Source: Burkholderiales bacterium
GTDB taxonomy: Bacteria > Pseudomonadota > Gammaproteobacteria > Burkholderiales > Thiobacillaceae
DNA: 35,446 bases
Reading direction: 5' to 3'
NCBI GenBank assembly: GCA_005790965.1
Contig: SXTL01000060.1
Span: 1-35,446, forward strand
A program made the translations under genes and the position numbers. Shown in pieces: positions 7,371 to 14,666 of the stretch. Each line of letters opens with the position of its first letter. Position 1 is the stretch's first letter. The notes under the pieces were generated by a model that had not been told where the DNA came from, did not search any database, and saw only the letters and a program-made list of their open reading frames with translations.

Positions 7371-8483
7371 TCAAGCCGACACCGGCTTGATTACGCCACT
7401 GAATTTCAGAAACACGAAGCCATAGATGATGGCGGCAACGGCGATGCTGAGGTAGGAAAAACCGAGCAATAGCAGCGACGGGTAATAGCTGACATGGCTG
7501 TAGATCGCCAGTACTTCGAGGCCCACCAGCACGCACACAAGCCCCCATTGGGCCGGATAAAACTCGGGTTTCGGAAACTGGTGCACGAACCAGTCGCGAA
7601 AAGCCATCGCGCACAAGAGAATCCAGAACAGCGACAAGGCGAACAGGATCACTACCGAAGCGAAGGCCAGCGAAGTGATGTCGATGCCCAGCGTCAGCTT
7701 GGTGTAGCCAGCGATCTTGTAAATCGAGATAGCGAACAGGCAGTTGATCGGCACGACAATGAAATGCGCGGGCTTCAATGGCTCGGCAGGGGTATTGCCA
7801 TGGGTCATCTGGGCGAGGATCAGGTACATCCCCTTGATGCCGTAGATGAACAGGCCGATGCTGATGGCGCAAAGCGTCAGCACGCTGCCGATGGCCGTGA
7901 CCTGCGGATCGGTGGCCGTCATCGTGACGCCGGCACCAGCCAGTGCCACCATGCCCCAGGCGAAAACATCGAGCAGCCAGTTATAGTTGAAGGCCACGGC
8001 CTTGCCATCGCGGAACAGCCAGGTCCGGCCTACCGCGACCGAGATGTAACCCAGCACCAGAAACAACAAAGCGAAGGGATAGACCCCGTAACTGAGCAAG
8101 GCCGGAACCTGCTCGGAGAACCTCGGGAAGAAAAACGCCACCGGACCAAGGATGACATTGACCGTCATGCCCAGCGCCACGACGGGCGAAAAGATAGCGA
8201 CATTGATAGCGGGATCGGCCAGGAAATCGCGCATGTCGGTACCCGAGCGGCGCCATTGAATGAGCTCCCGCGTCATCTTGGCGATCAGATAAAAGTGCAA
8301 CACCGTGCTGACGAGCATCACGGCCAGCAGGAAAAATGTCGCGAGGTCGTAGCGCCCGGAGAGGTCATCCAGACTGATGAGTTTTCCTTGCCGCAGGAAG
8401 GTAAATTGCATTAACACGAACGGCATCAAGGCAAGGCCCCCGGCCGCCAACGCTGATTGAAATCGCAATGGATTGAATTTCAT
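7371..8483 (-). CDS. Ten-helix integral membrane protein, TsoY-like or SLAC1/TDT-like
   Basis: A 370-residue, very hydrophobic protein with about ten predicted membrane helices (near residues 10-27, 46-65, 94-115, 130-150, 168-188, 194-216, 236-256, 266-290, 310-330 and 336-360) and no signal peptide. The helix count and size recall the SLAC1/tellurite-resistance dicarboxylate transporter fold. The start MKFNPLRFQSALAAGGLALMPF and the segment PAQWGLVCVLVG also recall proteins annotated as TsoY family (seleno)proteins; I recognise this from memory only. If that is right, Cys317 (TGC) stands where some members carry selenocysteine. Substrate unknown. It is on the same strand as the sulfur operon but 120 bases behind the MFS gene and convergent with valS. 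A GGAA-type ribosome binding site precedes the ATG. Confidence 0.55.
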   Translation of the reverse strand: MKFNPLRFQSALAAGGLALMPFVLMQFTFLRQGKLISLDDLSGRYDLATFFLLAVMLVSTVLHFYLIAKMTRELIQWRRSGTDMRDFLADPAINVAIFSPVVALGMTVNVILGPVAFFFPRFSEQVPALLSYGVYPFALLFLVLGYISVAVGRTWLFRDGKAVAFNYNWLLDVFAWGMVALAGAGVTMTATDPQVTAIGSVLTLCAISIGLFIYGIKGMYLILAQMTHGNTPAEPLKPAHFIVVPINCLFAISIYKIAGYTKLTLGIDITSLAFASVVILFALSLFWILLCAMAFRDWFVHQFPKPEFYPAQWGLVCVLVGLEVLAIYSHVSYYPSLLLLGFSYLSIAVAAIIYGFVFLKFSGVIKPVSA

Positions 8484-8603
8484 GTTATTTCCGATCTGTA
8501 AAAAGCCACCTGGCCCGATACGCGGTCGTCAATGCCGCGCTGTGCTTATTCCCGCTTCGCTCCCTAGTTGAGCCTATTACGGAGCCCGGCGACCGTGGCA
8601 ACA

Positions 8604-9986
8604 TTAGCGGCGCTCTCCCGGGTGCTCCTGCGTGATAACCGGCGCTTCCGGTGTCTTTGCAGTTTGGGCAGCGCCGACTTTCCGCAGGTCGACCGCTGCG
8701 GCCGGATTCAAGCGCGGATGGGTTTCCTCGCCAAGTATCGCCAGCCCCAGCCCAGACATGGCCATTGCGGCGGCAACGAACCAGAAGGCCCCTTCGACTG
8801 ATTGCGTCGTGGCCGCGGCAAGACCGAGGCCCAGCGCACCGATGCCGTAGCCAAGGTCGCGCCAGAAGCGGTAGGTGCCAATGGCCGAGGCACGCCAGTG
8901 CGGCGGCGAAATGTCAGCAACGGCGGCCGAGAGATTCGGGTAGAGCATGGCCATGCCGAGTCCCGACACAGCCGCGCTGACCGACCACCAAATCGTTCCC
9001 TCACCAAGCAGCATCATTGCGACGCCAGAACCACAGATCCACATACCCGCGACATTGAGCTTCTGTCGGCCCCAGTGGTCAGACAAACGGCCGCTGATGA
9101 GCTGGGCGCCCCCCCAGGTAAAGCCATAGACACTGACAATCCAGCCGATGCCAGGCAGCGACACCCCTTTCGAGTAGAGGAACACCGGATAGAACACCCA
9201 GATCAGGGCATCCACAAATTTCTCGACCAGGCCCGCCTGGCAAAGGGCGAAGAAGCGACGGTCACGCCAACTGACCAGCGTAAAGATTTCGCGTGTTGTC
9301 GGTTTTGCCGAGACGCCGGCGGGGTAGCGCGGATGCAGCGTCGCACCGCTGGCTGCCGCCATGGGCTTTTCTTTCCTAGCCCAAGGCAAAGTATCCTTGA
9401 CGAACAAAGCCGTGGTCAGTGTCGCTAATCCAATGACCACAAGGCCGAACCAGAGCAACCCAGAGCGCGGCCCAAGCTCGGCCGCTAAATATCCCGTGAC
9501 AATGCCCGCGATAGCCACACCGATATAGCCAGCGAACTCGTTGAAGCCGATGGTCAGACCACGCTGATCGGGACGCGTGAGATCAAGCTTGGCGGTCTGC
9601 GTCATCGACCAGGTAAAGCCTTGGTTCACGCCGAGCAGTAGCGTGGCCACCACGACCCAGTCCCACGAGGGCGCGAAGTAGATCAGCAAAGGAATCGGGA
9701 TGGCCGTCACCCAGCCCAGCAGTAGCACGCGGCGGCGGCCCCAGGACTCGGCTAGCCGTCCAGCCACAAAGTTGAGCGCGCCTTTGACAAAGCCAAACCC
9801 GACGACGAAGGACACCAGCAGGGCAAAGCTGCCTTTGGGCACACCGAACTCACTTTCAGCCAAGGCAGGCACAACGGTCCGCGTCATGCCGATCGTCATG
9901 CCAACCAGCAGCACCTGAAATAGCTGATGGAGAAACTGACTGAGGTTGGGCCGTATCCCGTGTTGGATGTCTTCGACCAGGTTCAT
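8604..9986 (-). CDS. Major facilitator superfamily transporter in the sulfur operon
   Basis: A 460-residue protein with twelve predicted membrane helices in two halves. The MFS loop 2-3 signature appears as GRLAESWGRRR in the first half and GRLSDHWGRQK in the second, which fixes the superfamily. The central loop (near residues 205-245) and the C-terminal tail after residue 425 are cytoplasmic and poorly conserved. Substrate cannot be read from sequence. Its ATG overlaps the stop of the metallo-hydrolase gene by four bases (ATGA), so the two are translationally coupled, and the transporter may move a sulfur compound made or used by that enzyme. It is the last gene of the operon. Confidence 0.85.
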   Translation of the reverse strand: MNLVEDIQHGIRPNLSQFLHQLFQVLLVGMTIGMTRTVVPALAESEFGVPKGSFALLVSFVVGFGFVKGALNFVAGRLAESWGRRRVLLLGWVTAIPIPLLIYFAPSWDWVVVATLLLGVNQGFTWSMTQTAKLDLTRPDQRGLTIGFNEFAGYIGVAIAGIVTGYLAAELGPRSGLLWFGLVVIGLATLTTALFVKDTLPWARKEKPMAAASGATLHPRYPAGVSAKPTTREIFTLVSWRDRRFFALCQAGLVEKFVDALIWVFYPVFLYSKGVSLPGIGWIVSVYGFTWGGAQLISGRLSDHWGRQKLNVAGMWICGSGVAMMLLGEGTIWWSVSAAVSGLGMAMLYPNLSAAVADISPPHWRASAIGTYRFWRDLGYGIGALGLGLAAATTQSVEGAFWFVAAAMAMSGLGLAILGEETHPRLNPAAAVDLRKVGAAQTAKTPEAPVITQEHPGERR

Positions 9987-10732
9987 GCGGGGTTGCCCAA
10001 GTTAGCCTTCACCATGCGGTCCATCTCGGCCGGACGGGGCGGAATCTCCTGGGTCAGGGCCGCGACAAAGGCCTCCCGATCCAGTCTGAGCATGGGGTTC
10101 CATTTTTTCTCGAAGCCAATGGTCGAGGCCGGCTTACCGGAAATGCCAGCACCGCAGACGCTACCGGCAACATGACCGGCGTAGACCTCAATCTCGTTGG
10201 GCAGGCTTAGTAACTTGGCATGCACGCTATCCCAGATCTGCCCGGCCATTTCCCTCTCCTTGCCGGCCAGGTCAGGGCGACCAATGGCGCCGACAAACAG
10301 GGTATCACCGGTAACCACAAACCAGGGCTCGGGCGCGGCCTCGCCCATGCGCCGCTTGTCAGTGACCAGAAGGCAAATGGAGTCTGGCGTGTGGCCGGGC
10401 GTGTGCAGCACATCCAGAAAGACATTGCCCACCTCGATGCGCTGGCCGTCCTTGAGCGGCTCGAAGCCAAAGCTTACCCGGCCGCTATTAGACTCGTGCA
10501 GACAATAGAGGCCGCCACATTGCTCTGCCAGAGTCCGGCCGCCCGAGTAATGGTCGGCGTGGACATGGGTGTCAATGATGTGAGTGATCTTTACATTCTG
10601 CCGCGCGGCCTCGTCGATAAACCATTGCTCATCGCCCAGCACCGGGTCTATGGCGACGGCAACATTGCATGAACCGCAACCGAACAGATAGGACAGGGTG
10701 GCTTGCTGGGTGGCCAATTGACGGAAAAACAT
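9983..10732 (-). CDS. Metallo-beta-lactamase-fold hydrolase, persulfide dioxygenase (ETHE1)-like
   Basis: A 249-residue protein with the metal-binding motif HVHADH (residues 56-61), HTPGH with His114, GDTLFVGAIGRPDL with Asp143, and a late His187 in YAGHVAGSVCG. ETHE1-type enzymes use a 2-His-1-Asp iron site to oxidise glutathione persulfide to sulfite; here His56, His114 and Asp143 would fill those roles. The C-terminal STIGFEKKWNP block is also seen in persulfide dioxygenases and their rhodanese fusions. Glyoxalase II is the main alternative, but neighbouring DsrE and rhodanese genes favour sulfur chemistry. A GAGGAG ribosome binding site is well placed before the ATG. It lies 29 bases after the DsrE gene and overlaps the MFS gene. 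Confidence 0.8.
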   Translation of the reverse strand: MFFRQLATQQATLSYLFGCGSCNVAVAIDPVLGDEQWFIDEAARQNVKITHIIDTHVHADHYSGGRTLAEQCGGLYCLHESNSGRVSFGFEPLKDGQRIEVGNVFLDVLHTPGHTPDSICLLVTDKRRMGEAAPEPWFVVTGDTLFVGAIGRPDLAGKEREMAGQIWDSVHAKLLSLPNEIEVYAGHVAGSVCGAGISGKPASTIGFEKKWNPMLRLDREAFVAALTQEIPPRPAEMDRMVKANLGNPA

Positions 10733-10761
10733 CGATATCTCCTCGTGGTGTTGTAGGGATG

Positions 10762-11112
10762 TTAGAAAACGAGGGTCTTGTCAGCCCACTCGGTCCATTC
10801 AGTCAGGATCTCCATCGTGCCCCGCCCCGCCCCCGGCACCAGACGCTCTTCGGCCATACCGCGTGCGTCCATGCAGGTGCCACAGACCGCCACATCGCCT
10901 TTGCGGCGGATCACCGCAGCGAGCATGTCGCCAATGTTGTAGTAACCCTGAGGCACTTTCTGGCCGGCGGCAGCACAGGCAGCCGCATCGCCCATAAGGA
11001 AAACGCGAACCTCCTCCTGGCTTTCGAGCAACTTACGCGCCAGGCGCAAGGCGTTATAGCTGCGCTCGGTGCCGTAGGGGGGATCGTTCAGAATAAACAG
11101 GTTTTTTGCCAT
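10762..11112 (-). CDS. DsrE/DsrF-like family protein
   Basis: A 116-residue soluble protein of the DsrE/YchN fold. It opens with MAKNLFILNDPPYGTERSYN, where the family strand and loop are typical, and has the conserved cysteine pair CGTC (Cys77, Cys80) followed by MDARG, plus Cys46. Members such as DsrE and TusD carry sulfur as cysteine persulfide between enzymes. A trafficking role between a sulfur source and the adjacent persulfide dioxygenase-like enzyme is therefore plausible but inferred. A GGAGG ribosome binding site stands 9 bases before the ATG, and the ATG lies two bases beyond the preceding stop codon, so co-translation is likely. Confidence 0.82.
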   Translation of the reverse strand: MAKNLFILNDPPYGTERSYNALRLARKLLESQEEVRVFLMGDAAACAAAGQKVPQGYYNIGDMLAAVIRRKGDVAVCGTCMDARGMAEERLVPGAGRGTMEILTEWTEWADKTLVF

Positions 11113-11114
11113 GG

Positions 11115-11552
11115 TTACTTGCCTCCACTCTTAATGACGGCCTTAAGCGCGTCGTAGTCCTTGCGCACCTTCTCCTGGTAAATCAGGCCGGTCTTGGCGA
11201 ATTTCGGCGCATTCTCGAACTCCATCACATCCGCCACCATCTGGTAGCTCGACATGCCGTTGTGGTCCTTGCCGTCGGCGGCAATCAGTTTATCGCCATA
11301 GAACACGGCCGGTGCCGGCAGGCCCGCGGCCAGGCTCGCCGGCACGATGCGAATCGGTACGCGATAAACATTGGCCACCTCGACAGCAACCTGGGTGTTG
11401 TTATTGCAGCGCTGGCCCGGGGGCTCCTTGTTGATGATGGTCAGCACCTTATTGCCGGCGGCATCAAGGGCCCCGGGAACGCTCAGGGCCGAGGCGGCGA
11501 AGGTGGCGGCGCTGCAGAACAGCGCGGCAGAAAGAACGAGTGGCTTTAACAT
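11115..11552 (-). CDS. Secreted thioredoxin-like protein of unknown function
   Basis: First gene of the sulfur operon. The 145-residue product begins with a clear Sec signal peptide (hydrophobic stretch, AATFA then A near residue 20), so it should be periplasmic. The mature part reads like a thioredoxin fold: a strand VLTIINKEPPGQRC, a helix, a strand VPIRIVPA, then GLPAPAVFYGDKLI, which resembles the cis-proline strand. Only one cysteine (Cys49) remains after cleavage, at the place where thioredoxins carry CxxC. A single-cysteine site could hold or pass on sulfane sulfur, but this is inference and I do not recognise a named family. AAGGAGA precedes the ATG at good spacing. Confidence 0.7.
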   Translation of the reverse strand: MLKPLVLSAALFCSAATFAASALSVPGALDAAGNKVLTIINKEPPGQRCNNNTQVAVEVANVYRVPIRIVPASLAAGLPAPAVFYGDKLIAADGKDHNGMSSYQMVADVMEFENAPKFAKTGLIYQEKVRKDYDALKAVIKSGGK

Positions 11553-11566
11553 GGGCTTCTCCTTTA

Positions 11567-11603
11567 ATAAATTAACAATCTAACGATTGTTGGATTAATT
11601 TAT
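11567..11603. promoter_or_regulatory. Candidate operator between the sulfur operon and the ArsR-rhodanese gene
   Basis: A perfect 7-base inverted repeat, AACAATC (11574-11580) and GATTGTT (11585-11591) with a 4-base gap, sits at the predicted transcription start of the leftward operon. A second pair of arms, ATAAATTAA (11567-11575) and TTAATTTAT (11595-11603), flanks it with a slightly offset centre and overlaps the -10 box. AT-rich dyads over the promoter are usual for ArsR-family repressors, and the divergent ArsR-rhodanese protein is the obvious candidate binder. Confidence 0.6.
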
Positions 11604-11626
11604 AGATCATTCCCTACCTCTGTCAA
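11599..11626 (-). promoter_or_regulatory. Promoter of the sulfur operon
   Basis: On the minus strand a perfect -35 TTGACA (11626-11621) is followed after 16 bases by TATAAA (11604-11599). The predicted start falls near 11592, inside the inverted repeat, with about 40 bases of leader before the first gene. The near-consensus strength fits a promoter that is held off by a repressor. Confidence 0.75.
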
Positions 11627-11647
11627 GCATCCGTTAAGATTCGGGCC

Positions 11648-12313
11648 ATGACTTCGCAAAAAAGTACTGTCCGCCGCGCCAAAGACATTCTCTATGAGCA
11701 GGTTGCCCGCATTGGCAAGGCCACCTCCAGTGCAAAACGACTCGAGTTGATTGAACTGTTGTGTCAGGGCGAGAAAACGGTCGAGACTCTGGCCAAGGAG
11801 TCGGCCATCAGTATGAAGCTGGCTAGTGCTCATTTGCGGGAGTTGCGCTCCGCCCACCTGGTCGAGACCGAGCGTAGCGGTAAGAATATTTACTACCGCA
11901 TCGCCAACCGCGAGGTCGCAGAATTTTGGGTCGCCATCCGCTCCTTGGCGGAAGACCGGCTAGTTGAGTTGAAGATGGCGCTGGCCCAGATCACCAACGC
12001 ACCCAAAGAATTGACCCCGAAGGATCGCGACGCCCTGGTCAAAGCCGCTAGGCAGGGCGAGGTTATCGTGCTCGATGTCCGGCCCTCGCCCGAATTTGCG
12101 GCGGCGCATCTGCCTTATGCGCAGTCGCTGCCCATTGACCAGCTGAGATTGCGGCTTTCTGAATTGCCCAAAGACAAGACCATCGTGGCCTACTGCCGTG
12201 GACCGTATTGCCTGATGGCGAAGGATGCCGTCGATTTGCTCAAGCAGAAGGGATTCGCAGCCATTCACTTGCCCGAGGGCGTTGCCGAATGGGGTATGGC
12301 ACCCGTCAGATGA
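11648..12313 (+). CDS. ArsR-family transcriptional regulator fused to a rhodanese domain
   Basis: A 221-residue protein with two domains. Residues 12-95 form a winged helix-turn-helix of the ArsR/SmtB type, with recognition helix near residues 55-70 and wing LVETERSGKNIYYRI. Residues 122-218 form a rhodanese domain with VLDVRPSPEFAAAHLPYA and the active-site loop CRGPYC (Cys183-Cys188). Rhodaneses hold sulfur as cysteine persulfide, so the protein can plausibly sense sulfane sulfur and release DNA. Cys39, in the ELLC helix of the DNA-binding domain, is a further candidate sensor thiol; an obvious second one in helix 5 is absent. It is divergent from the sulfur operon with a shared 95-base control region, and its 3' end overlaps the convergent lpxC by 8 bases. 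Confidence 0.88.
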   Translation: MTSQKSTVRRAKDILYEQVARIGKATSSAKRLELIELLCQGEKTVETLAKESAISMKLASAHLRELRSAHLVETERSGKNIYYRIANREVAEFWVAIRSLAEDRLVELKMALAQITNAPKELTPKDRDALVKAARQGEVIVLDVRPSPEFAAAHLPYAQSLPIDQLRLRLSELPKDKTIVAYCRGPYCLMAKDAVDLLKQKGFAAIHLPEGVAEWGMAPVR

Positions 12314-13226
12314 CCGCCGCTGTTGCCGCTCCCGCCTGTACGGCCTCGGGTACCGCGCCCCGTTCGGCAAAACTGGCCCATTCCCAGGCCTCGGGTTGAT
12401 CAATGAGGGCACACAGCAGCTGATTGTTAAGACCATGCCCGGACTTGTAGGCGTCAAACTCGGCCAGGAGCGGATGGCCAGAAAGGTATAGATCACCTAG
12501 CGCATCGAGTACCTTGTGTTTCACAAACTCGTCCGCGTAACGCAGGCCTTCGGTATTAAGGACACTAAGCTCATCCATCACGATGGCGTTGTCGAGCGTT
12601 CCTCCCAGGGCCAGCCCATGGGCACGCAGGTATTCGACATCGCGCATAAAACCAAAAGTGCGGGCGCGACTGATCTCGCGGATGTACTCAGCCCGAGAAA
12701 AATTCATATGCAGGGTATTGCCCGACTGTTGCAGGGCCGGGTGATCAAAGTCGATGTGAAAATTCAGCCGGTAGCCTTCGTAGGGACGAAACTCGGCCCA
12801 CTTATCGCCCTCTGCTACCCGCACGGTACGCAAGACGCGCATATACCGTCGTGGCGCGTTTTGCGCCTCCAGTCCAACCCCCTGAATCAGATACACAAAG
12901 GGCGCGGCCGACCCATCCATAATCGGAACTTCAGGGCCATCCAATTCGATCAACAGATTGTCGACGGCCAACCCGGCCAACGCCGACATCAGATGCTCCA
13001 CCGTAGCAACCTTGGCTCCGTTCGCCTCCAGCGCGGAACACATGCGTGTATCGGTCACGCGATGCGGTTCGACGCGGAATTCGGGCTTTTCAGGAAGATC
13101 CACTCGCCTGAAGATAAGCCCGGTGTTGGCCGGTGCCGGGCGCAGGGTCAGATTAACCTTGCGGCCCCCATGCAAACCAACCCCCCGGGTATGAACCGAG
13201 GTTCGTAAGGTATGTTGCGCGATCAT
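12306..13226 (-). CDS. lpxC: UDP-3-O-acyl-N-acetylglucosamine deacetylase
   Basis: Zinc enzyme of the first committed step of lipid A synthesis, in the cytoplasm. It has 306 residues, the usual length. Catalytic and zinc residues are all visible: VEH with Glu77 and His78, KHKVLDALGD with His237 and Asp241, and SGHGLNN with His264, one position off the E. coli numbering. The start MIAQHTLRTSVHTRGVGLHGG fits the family. Lying after ftsZ at the end of the dcw cluster is the normal proteobacterial position. A hairpin separates it from ftsZ, and TACAAT lies very close to the ATG (on the minus strand TACAAT, GCCGCC, ATG), so it may have its own promoter with a very short leader; the ribosome binding site is weak. 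Confidence 0.97.
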   Translation of the reverse strand: MIAQHTLRTSVHTRGVGLHGGRKVNLTLRPAPANTGLIFRRVDLPEKPEFRVEPHRVTDTRMCSALEANGAKVATVEHLMSALAGLAVDNLLIELDGPEVPIMDGSAAPFVYLIQGVGLEAQNAPRRYMRVLRTVRVAEGDKWAEFRPYEGYRLNFHIDFDHPALQQSGNTLHMNFSRAEYIREISRARTFGFMRDVEYLRAHGLALGGTLDNAIVMDELSVLNTEGLRYADEFVKHKVLDALGDLYLSGHPLLAEFDAYKSGHGLNNQLLCALIDQPEAWEWASFAERGAVPEAVQAGAATAAVI

Positions 13227-13279
13227 GGCGGCATTGTATTCCTGAAGCGCAGCGCGCTATCAACGGCTCAAAGGCAAGA

Positions 13280-13309
13280 TTCTGTGCCGTGCGGCGGCAC
13301 GACACAGAA
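13280..13309 (-). terminator. Hairpin between ftsZ and lpxC
   Basis: A 13-base stem, TTCTGTGCCGTGC (13280-13292) against GCACGACACAGAA (13297-13309), has one G-T wobble and a 4-base loop. In the direction of transcription the following tract (ATCTTGCCTTTG) is only moderately T-rich. It may therefore terminate or attenuate the dcw transcript before lpxC rather than stop it fully. Confidence 0.5.
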
Positions 13310-13351
13310 GGCACTTCCAGACAACGCGTACAAACCGACGACCGGGGTCGA

Positions 13352-14560
13352 TCAGTCCGCCTGACGAATGCGTAGGAAGGGCGGGATGTCAAAGATGTCC
13401 AGAGGTGCCGTAGTCCCGGTGCCCAGGGGCTCCATGCTGACTGACTGTACCCGGCTCGGGTTTATCCGCACCGTGCTACCCTCCGATGAGCCGTCCATGT
13501 CGCCTATCGCCGAATCGCCATACAACGGCCTCGGATCGGTCCCGGTCTTCACCATGCGGATCTGGACGGGTTTTTGGACGGGTTTGGTTTGTGCTCCATG
13601 GCCTTGATTAGCCAAACCCGTCGCGACCATGGTCACACGGATGCTCTCGCCCATCGCCTCGTCCAACACGGTACCGACGATCACCGTCGCCTCTTCGGCA
13701 GTGAACTCCTGGATCGTGTTCATCACCTCGTAGTACTCCTCCAAGGTCAAGCTGTCGTTGGCCGTAATGTTAACCAACACGCCGCGCGCGCCCTTGAGAT
13801 CGACGCTTTCCAGTAGCGGGCTATTGACCGCCGCCTGAGCCGCGACACGGGCTCTATCCTCTCCGCTGGCAAGGGCGGAACCCATCATGGCCATACCCAT
13901 CTCGCTCATTACCGTACGCACATCGGCGAAGTCCACATTGATCATGCCGGGATTGGCAATGATCTCGGCAATACCGCCCACAGCGCTATGCAGCACATCG
14001 TTGGAGGCGGTAAAGGCATCCGTGAGCTTGGTCTTTGCACCCAATACTTCCATCAGTTTTTCGTTGGGGATAATAATCAGGCTATCAACATGTTCAGACA
14101 GGGCCTTGAGACCTTGCTCGGCTGCACGCATGCGTTTGCCTTCAAACTGAAATGGCTTGGTCACCACCGCAACCGTCAGGATGCCCAACTCCTTGGCCAC
14201 CTCAGCGACCACCGGGGCCGCACCGGTACCGGTACCTCCCCCCATGCCGGCAGCGATGAAGAGCATATCGGCGCCATCAATCATCTCGACGATGCGCTCA
14301 CGATCTTCCAAGGCCGATTCGCGGCCAACCTCCGGTTTTGCGCCAGCACCCAATCCCTTGGTGATGCTGTTGCCGATCTGTAATTGGGTCGGAGCACGGT
14401 TGCGGCGCAAGGCCTGAGCATCGGTGTTGACGGAGATAAACTCCACGCCGCCCATGCCTTTCCCGATCATGTGGTCGATGGCGTTCCCGCCGCAACCACC
14501 TACACCGATGACCTTGATCACCGCATCCTGAGTTTGAGTCTCTTCCAATTCGAATAACAT
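13352..14560 (-). CDS. ftsZ: Cell division protein FtsZ
   Basis: Tubulin-like GTPase that forms the cytokinetic ring. It has 402 residues from the ATG at 14560. This start has a textbook AAAGGAG site 8 bases upstream and gives MLFELEE; an in-frame GTG six codons earlier lacks these. Motifs include the GTP-binding loop GGGTGTG (residues 107-113), GVGGCGGNA near residue 20, NVDFADV of the catalytic T7 loop, a variable glutamine/proline linker, and the conserved tail DIFDIPPFLRIRQAD that binds FtsA and ZipA. It lies 106 bases after ftsA, the first real gap in the dcw series, so a local promoter or processing site is possible. Confidence 0.98.
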   Translation of the reverse strand: MLFELEETQTQDAVIKVIGVGGCGGNAIDHMIGKGMGGVEFISVNTDAQALRRNRAPTQLQIGNSITKGLGAGAKPEVGRESALEDRERIVEMIDGADMLFIAAGMGGGTGTGAAPVVAEVAKELGILTVAVVTKPFQFEGKRMRAAEQGLKALSEHVDSLIIIPNEKLMEVLGAKTKLTDAFTASNDVLHSAVGGIAEIIANPGMINVDFADVRTVMSEMGMAMMGSALASGEDRARVAAQAAVNSPLLESVDLKGARGVLVNITANDSLTLEEYYEVMNTIQEFTAEEATVIVGTVLDEAMGESIRVTMVATGLANQGHGAQTKPVQKPVQIRMVKTGTDPRPLYGDSAIGDMDGSSEGSTVRINPSRVQSVSMEPLGTGTTAPLDIFDIPPFLRIRQAD

Positions 14561-14666
14561 GGTCTTGCTCCTTTGCACGCTCGTTGTCTTACAAAAGGCC
14601 CGCCGGCCCGCTCATGACATCCGGATCATTGCTGATCCATCTCCCAGGGTGCATCGCTGCACCCCC

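Noticed and set aside
7494..8414. Long plus-strand frame (306 codons) opposite the ten-helix membrane protein
   Set aside because: Its product is rich in His, Gln, Arg and Asp, as expected from reading a hydrophobic gene backwards; the minus-strand protein is clearly the real one.
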